DNA of 51,168 bases. Origin: a virus. Below, one piece after another: positions 47,907 through 51,168 of the stretch (positions within the stretch are counted from its first letter, which is position 1; every line of letters begins with the position of its first letter). The notes under the pieces were generated by a model. That model was not told the DNA's origin and did not search any database. It worked only from the letters and a program-made list of their open reading frames with translations. A program made the position numbers and the translations under genes. The DNA lies in the IMG/VR virus record IMGVR_UViG_3300023099_000120, positions 1-51,168 of that record. One strand, written 5' to 3'.

Positions 47907-48383
47907 ATGGACAAAGCTACAGAACAAAGAATTGCGCAATTGCATCCAAATATTCGTCAAGAAGTTACCAATATCATTAACGAATGTAATCGTTCACTTA
48001 CTGGGAGAGCACAAGTGAGAATTTCTCAAGGTTTGAGGACATTTAAAGAACAGGATGATCTTTACGCGATAGGTAGAACTAAGCCAGGGAAAATAGTAAC
48101 GAATGCCAAAGGTAGTCAATCGATCCATAATTATGGTTTCGCGGTCGATATCGTGTTGATCATTGATGGTATGACGGCTTCATGGGACACTGCAAAAGAC
48201 TGGGATGGAGATAAGATCTCGGATTGGACAGAGTGTGTAAACATATTTAAAAAATCTGGTTGGTCCTGGGGCGGTGATTGGAAAACGTTTAAAGATCTTC
48301 CACACTTTGACAAAAAAGGATTTTCTGACTGGAAAGTCCTAAGCAAGCTTAAACGAGATAAAAATAACTACGTAATTATCTAA
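47907..48383 (+). CDS. Endolysin, M15-type peptidase
   Basis: A 158-residue zinc peptidase of the M15/VanY-like group that cuts peptidoglycan stem peptides. Ligands: H74 and D81 in SIHNYGFAVD, and H133 in DLPHF; the early GLRTFKEQDDLYAIGRTKPG is also typical. No signal peptide, so it depends on the holin. It lies between the holin and spanin-like genes. Confidence 0.88.
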   Translation: MDKATEQRIAQLHPNIRQEVTNIINECNRSLTGRAQVRISQGLRTFKEQDDLYAIGRTKPGKIVTNAKGSQSIHNYGFAVDIVLIIDGMTASWDTAKDWDGDKISDWTECVNIFKKSGWSWGGDWKTFKDLPHFDKKGFSDWKVLSKLKRDKNNYVII

Positions 48384-48384
48384 T

Positions 48385-49002
48385 ATGCAGCTATCATTAA
48401 TAATTCAGAATATAAAAACTCTTTTGATCGGTGTAGCAATTGTTGCTGTTGTTTGGTTTTATAAAGATTATACTTTTCAAAAATCTGAAAATGAACGACA
48501 AACTGAAAATGCTAACCAAGTTCGAAAGCAAGATAGTTTGCATTTTGCAAGTCAATTATTGTCAAAAGATGAACTAAGCGATTATCTGCAGTATGAAAAT
48601 TCAGATTTGAAAAAGAAGCTTGTTAATGCTGGAATAAAAGAAAGTAGAATTAAAAGTATAATTTCCCAAACTTTAAAGTACCGAGATACCACAAAAAGAG
48701 AAACTGATGTTTCCGGATTAGTTGAAGCAATTAAAAATCGCATTCCTAGATCTCAATCCTGGAGTGACACAACAAAATGCATGACCGTAAGCGGAGTTGC
48801 TTCTTTTGACGGACAGAAACTCAAGGTTGTCGTAATTGATCGCCAGTTCAATAATAAATCGGATGCAGTTGCTTATTGGGAGCGCAGGGAGTGGAGTTTT
48901 TTAGGAATTAAGACTCGTTTTCTAGGTAAGAAGCAATTTACTTCTAAAGTATTTGATGAATGCGGAGAAAGCCGGACAATGAAAATTGAAAAGAAAAAAT
49001 AA
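48385..49002 (+). CDS. Spanin-like membrane-anchored protein
   Basis: A 205-residue protein starting one base after the endolysin stop. Residues 9-26 (IKTLLIGVAIVAVVWFYK) are one membrane segment, followed by a polar, coiled-coil-like region (SENERQTENANQVRKQDSLH). The C-terminal part is beta-rich (CMTVSGVASFDGQKLKVVVI; RFLGKKQFTSKVF). The place and build fit an inner-membrane spanin or i-spanin-like lysis protein of Gram-negative phages, but no outer-membrane partner gene was recognised. Confidence 0.6.
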   Translation: MQLSLIIQNIKTLLIGVAIVAVVWFYKDYTFQKSENERQTENANQVRKQDSLHFASQLLSKDELSDYLQYENSDLKKKLVNAGIKESRIKSIISQTLKYRDTTKRETDVSGLVEAIKNRIPRSQSWSDTTKCMTVSGVASFDGQKLKVVVIDRQFNNKSDAVAYWERREWSFLGIKTRFLGKKQFTSKVFDECGESRTMKIEKKK

Positions 49003-49140
49003 TATCCTGGAGGTGTAAATAAAAATATCCTCCAACAAATAAAAACACTTCTCACGGTAATTTATATTTAGCACAAGCCAGCGTTGGAGGACAGAAGTCT
49101 TCTATGCTGGCTTTGTTATTTTAATAAATTCCGTGAGAGG
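49003..49140 (+). ncRNA. Structured leader RNA before the TS-fold gene
   Basis: Nested inverted repeats: outer TCTCACGG-T-AATTTAT (49050-49065) with ATAAATT-CCGTGAGA (49124-49138); inner AAGCCAGC (49075-49082) with GCTGGCTT (49106-49113) followed by TGTTATTTT, a terminator-like end. TCCTCCAAC (49028-49036) can pair with GTTGGAGGA (49083-49091) in the inner loop or, over 6 bp, with TGGAGG at 49008. The alternatives are typical of attenuators or riboswitch-like leaders. The 40 bases from here to the gene start contain a CATCAAT repeat. Confidence 0.5.
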
Positions 49141-49179
49141 TACAAATGTAATAATCATCAATCATCAATCAAAGAACAA

Positions 49180-49830
49180 ATGGAATTAAAAATCAACAAG
49201 TATCATGAAATACTAAATACTATTATTAGTAAAGGAAAACGTCAAGAAAATAAGAAAGGATCTATAACATATTTACTAAATCAAGTAATTGTTTTTAAGC
49301 CTATCGACTTATTGGATCTTTTTGAGAGTCATGCTGTTGCGAAAAAGAAATTAAAAGACGAATTGGTTTTATTTATGGCAGGGGAACGTTCAACTGAGGC
49401 TTATCGTGAAATTGGTGTATCATGGTGGGATTATTGCGGGCCGATATTAGTAAATAGCTATCCAACATACTTTGAGCAGTTGCCGAAGCTCATTGAAAAA
49501 ATCAAAAGTGAAAAAAGAACTTCTAAGAATTATGTTTTGTTTTTGGGCGCAAATAATACTGAAAGTAATCAGCAGCCATGTTTAAGTTTAATACAGTTTC
49601 AAATCGATAAAGGTAAACTTATAATTAGCGCTTATCAACGAAGTTCAGATGCAAGTTTAGGATTGCCTTCCGATATTTATCATTTATACCTTATTAGCAA
49701 ACAGATAGATCTAGAATTAAAAAGTATAACGATTTTTTTAGGTAATGTCCATATTTATGAAAATAATTTAAAATCGACCAAGCAATTACTTAAAGGAGTG
49801 CCAGCGACATTTAACTTGAATGTCGGTTAA
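49180..49830 (+). CDS. Thymidylate-synthase-fold protein, predicted dCMP-specific
   Basis: A 216-residue protein (ATG 49180; the frame runs back to 49084 inside the RNA element). TS-fold signs: E61 in DELVLFMAGE, WWDYCG, catalytic C134 in QPCLSLIQF, YQRSSDASLGLP with R154 and D157, and H191/Y193 in GNVHIYEN. Where TS has Asn in PFNI (E. coli N177), here is D165 in PSDI; in T4 dCMP hydroxymethylase and in engineered TS, Asp there selects dCMP. The phosphate-binding Arg pair is weak (TSK instead of SRR). It is shorter than E. coli TS (264). It may methylate or hydroxymethylate dCMP, or be an unusual TS. Confidence 0.75.
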   Translation: MELKINKYHEILNTIISKGKRQENKKGSITYLLNQVIVFKPIDLLDLFESHAVAKKKLKDELVLFMAGERSTEAYREIGVSWWDYCGPILVNSYPTYFEQLPKLIEKIKSEKRTSKNYVLFLGANNTESNQQPCLSLIQFQIDKGKLIISAYQRSSDASLGLPSDIYHLYLISKQIDLELKSITIFLGNVHIYENNLKSTKQLLKGVPATFNLNVG

Positions 49831-49848
49831 ACTTAAAGTTTCGATAAT

Positions 49849-49887
49849 AGAAAAAGCAATCATTACTGATCGCTTTTTCTTTTTTTC
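49849..49887 (+). terminator. Terminator after the TS-fold gene
   Basis: Stem AGAAAAAGC / GCTTTTTCT with a 14-nt loop, followed by TTTTTTT. It overlaps the 3' end of the small - strand gene. Confidence 0.8.
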
Positions 49888-49997
49888 CAGCTATCGTTGT
49901 GATATTTATTGCTAGGATGTCCTTGAAACTTTTTAACTAGCAATGCTACTACAAGGACAATTACTGCTACTGTTATTAAAATGTCGGATAATTCCAT
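49863..49997 (-). CDS. 44-residue single-pass membrane protein behind the integrase
   Basis: ATG at 49997, TAA at 49865-49863, 10 bases after the integrase stop and on the same strand. Residues 5-21 (from DILITVAVIVLVVALLV) make a membrane helix; the tail is basic (NDSWKKRKSDQ). It is below usual size limits. Possibly co-transcribed with the integrase and thus present in the lysogen; function unknown. Confidence 0.5.
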   Translation of the reverse strand: MELSDILITVAVIVLVVALLVKKFQGHPSNKYHNDSWKKRKSDQ

Positions 49998-50007
49998 TTG
50001 AAAATTT

Positions 50008-51168
50008 TTAAAAGTCCGGTGACTTTTCCATAATTTGGTTTCTATTTACTTCTTTTACAACTTTTGCATATCTCAAGGTCATCATTTTTGAGGTGTGGCC
50101 GTATAGTTCACGAAGAGCATCAAGTTCTACGCCTGCCAGAATTTTTTTGTTTGCTCCAAGATGTTTTAACGAATACATGTTGACATTTATTTTAAGTCCG
50201 TCAATAATTAATTTTCTCCATAATTTAGAAGCACAATCTCTATTCAATCTTCGCGGCCCAGGAATGAAATCTAAATCTTTTTTTAAGCCACGATTTGTAA
50301 ATTCTCTTTTTGAGCCAAATACAAAATATTCATCTGGATAATCCGAAAGCTTCATTTCTTCAAAATAATTTTTCAGAAAGGGGTTTAATGGAACTATTCT
50401 TTCGATATCGGTCTTTGTTATTTCCGGAGGTAATACAATTTGTGATTTTTGTAGATTGATCATCTTTAATTTAATATGCAAAAGTTCTTCAGGTCTGATT
50501 CCGGTATGAAAGATCGAAATTATGTAAACGTAAAAACTCGGGAATTCAACAAGGATTTTTTCCTTTATTAGTTTCACTTCTTCATCAGTTGCCGGAGTGA
50601 AAGCGGTAATTTCGCCAACCTTTAAAGATTTTATCCCGTGCGCTGGGTTATTCTCTATTATATCCCATTGCATCAGTTCAGACAAAATTGCCTTTAGATA
50701 ACCTAAATTTTTATTGAATGATTTATTCGACCACTTTCGCTGCTCTTTTGTTTTCTCGATAATTAATTTTATATGGATCCTTTTAGTATCGGCTACAAGA
50801 AGTTTCGTCATATTAGTAGCTTTTAAAGCTTCCTTTATGAACTTGACTGTGCTTTTATAACCACAAAGAGTTTTGCTTCCTAGATTTGGCGTTTTCTTTT
50901 CAATAGCAAAATCTAAAGCTTCACTAAACGTCAGGCAGCTAAAATTATTTACTACATCCGGAACATTTGGATTCCATCCTTCTTTGAGTTTTTGAAGTAA
51001 AGCATCACAAATTATATTTGCTTCGGCTTCTCTTTTCTTAAGATTTGTAATGTAGTTTATTCCGTATTTGTAACGGAAGAGTTTGCCGCTATATCTAAAA
51101 AAGACAAACCACGGCTTTGAAAGATCGTCATACTTGACAAGCTTTGGGATTGTGTAAATTGATTTCAT
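50008..51168 (-). CDS. Tyrosine recombinase, phage integrase
   Basis: A 386-residue integrase that recombines attP with attB. The N-terminal part (about 1-70) is an arm-binding domain, 75-180 a SAM-like core-binding domain (LTFSEALDFAIEKKTPNLGS), and 195-380 the catalytic domain. Catalytic set: R225 in HTGIRPEELL, box II YSLKH with K335/H336, H358 in LYGHTS and Y367 in LRYAKV. Box II reads YxxK instead of HxxR, a variation I recall in Bacteroidota integrases. The ATG is the last base triplet of the window; the promoter and attP are outside. Confidence 0.9.
   Translation of the reverse strand: MKSIYTIPKLVKYDDLSKPWFVFFRYSGKLFRYKYGINYITNLKKREAEANIICDALLQKLKEGWNPNVPDVVNNFSCLTFSEALDFAIEKKTPNLGSKTLCGYKSTVKFIKEALKATNMTKLLVADTKRIHIKLIIEKTKEQRKWSNKSFNKNLGYLKAILSELMQWDIIENNPAHGIKSLKVGEITAFTPATDEEVKLIKEKILVEFPSFYVYIISIFHTGIRPEELLHIKLKMINLQKSQIVLPPEITKTDIERIVPLNPFLKNYFEEMKLSDYPDEYFVFGSKREFTNRGLKKDLDFIPGPRRLNRDCASKLWRKLIIDGLKINVNMYSLKHLGANKKILAGVELDALRELYGHTSKMMTLRYAKVVKEVNRNQIMEKSPDF

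Overview
The window is the body of a low-GC temperate tailed phage (siphovirus-like prophage) of a Bacteroidota host, most likely Flavobacterium or a close relative. Reasons: promoters of the Bacteroidota TAnnTTTG type, almost no Shine-Dalgarno sequences, a PcfK/PcfJ gene pair, a 5'-truncated DUF3109-type host gene, and a tail fibre with GIGTTxPxxKL repeats. Position 1 is the first base of one gene and position 51168 is the first base of the integrase start codon on the other strand. The window was therefore probably cut at gene edges, and the attachment sites are not visible.

Layout. (A) 1-13.2 kb, + strand, early region: microproteins coupled by ATGA-type overlaps, then a recombination block (short SbcC/Rad50-like ATPase, RecT, WalJ/YycJ-like metallo-beta-lactamase protein, NinB-like protein). 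A replication block follows (SF2 helicase, lambda-O-like initiator with 12-bp-phased iterons inside its gene, DnaC-like loader, RuvC-like resolvase, PcfK, PcfJ, a phage sliding clamp). (B) 13.2-16.2 kb: small accessory genes, a secreted outer-membrane-type protein, an ASCH protein and a probable PAPS-reductase-like remnant. (C) 16.2-19.3 kb: three membrane proteins in separate transcription units, one resembling putative AbiC proteins; these are candidate phage-exclusion morons. (D) 19.3-23.9 kb: mostly - strand genes (SRAP/HMCES protein, a tandem paralogue pair, a small HTH protein), a gene-poor 790-bp stretch and the DUF3109 remnant. (E) 24.0-47.5 kb, + strand late region: TerS, DnaQ-like exonuclease, TerL, zinc ribbon, portal, protease, capsid, connectors, tail tube, tape measure, tail tip proteins and fibre. 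(F) 47.5-51.2 kb: holin, M15 endolysin, spanin-like protein, a structured RNA leader, a thymidylate-synthase-fold protein with a dCMP-type specificity residue, and a tyrosine integrase.

How it works together. The initiator should bind its own gene and, with the loader, recruit host DnaB. RecT plus the MBL protein would supply strand annealing and 5' resection. The clamp may be a hub, because PcfK, RecT and a 195-aa protein carry clamp-motif-like tails. Late expression seems to use two promoter classes: an AACATATTGT type (TerS and 24740) and a type with a palindrome, ATTTAGAATnATTCTAAAT, exactly 14 bp before TACATTTG (zinc-ribbon/portal operon and fibre/lysis operon). Product names for unrecognised genes are left open; all calls come from reading the sequence, without database searches.
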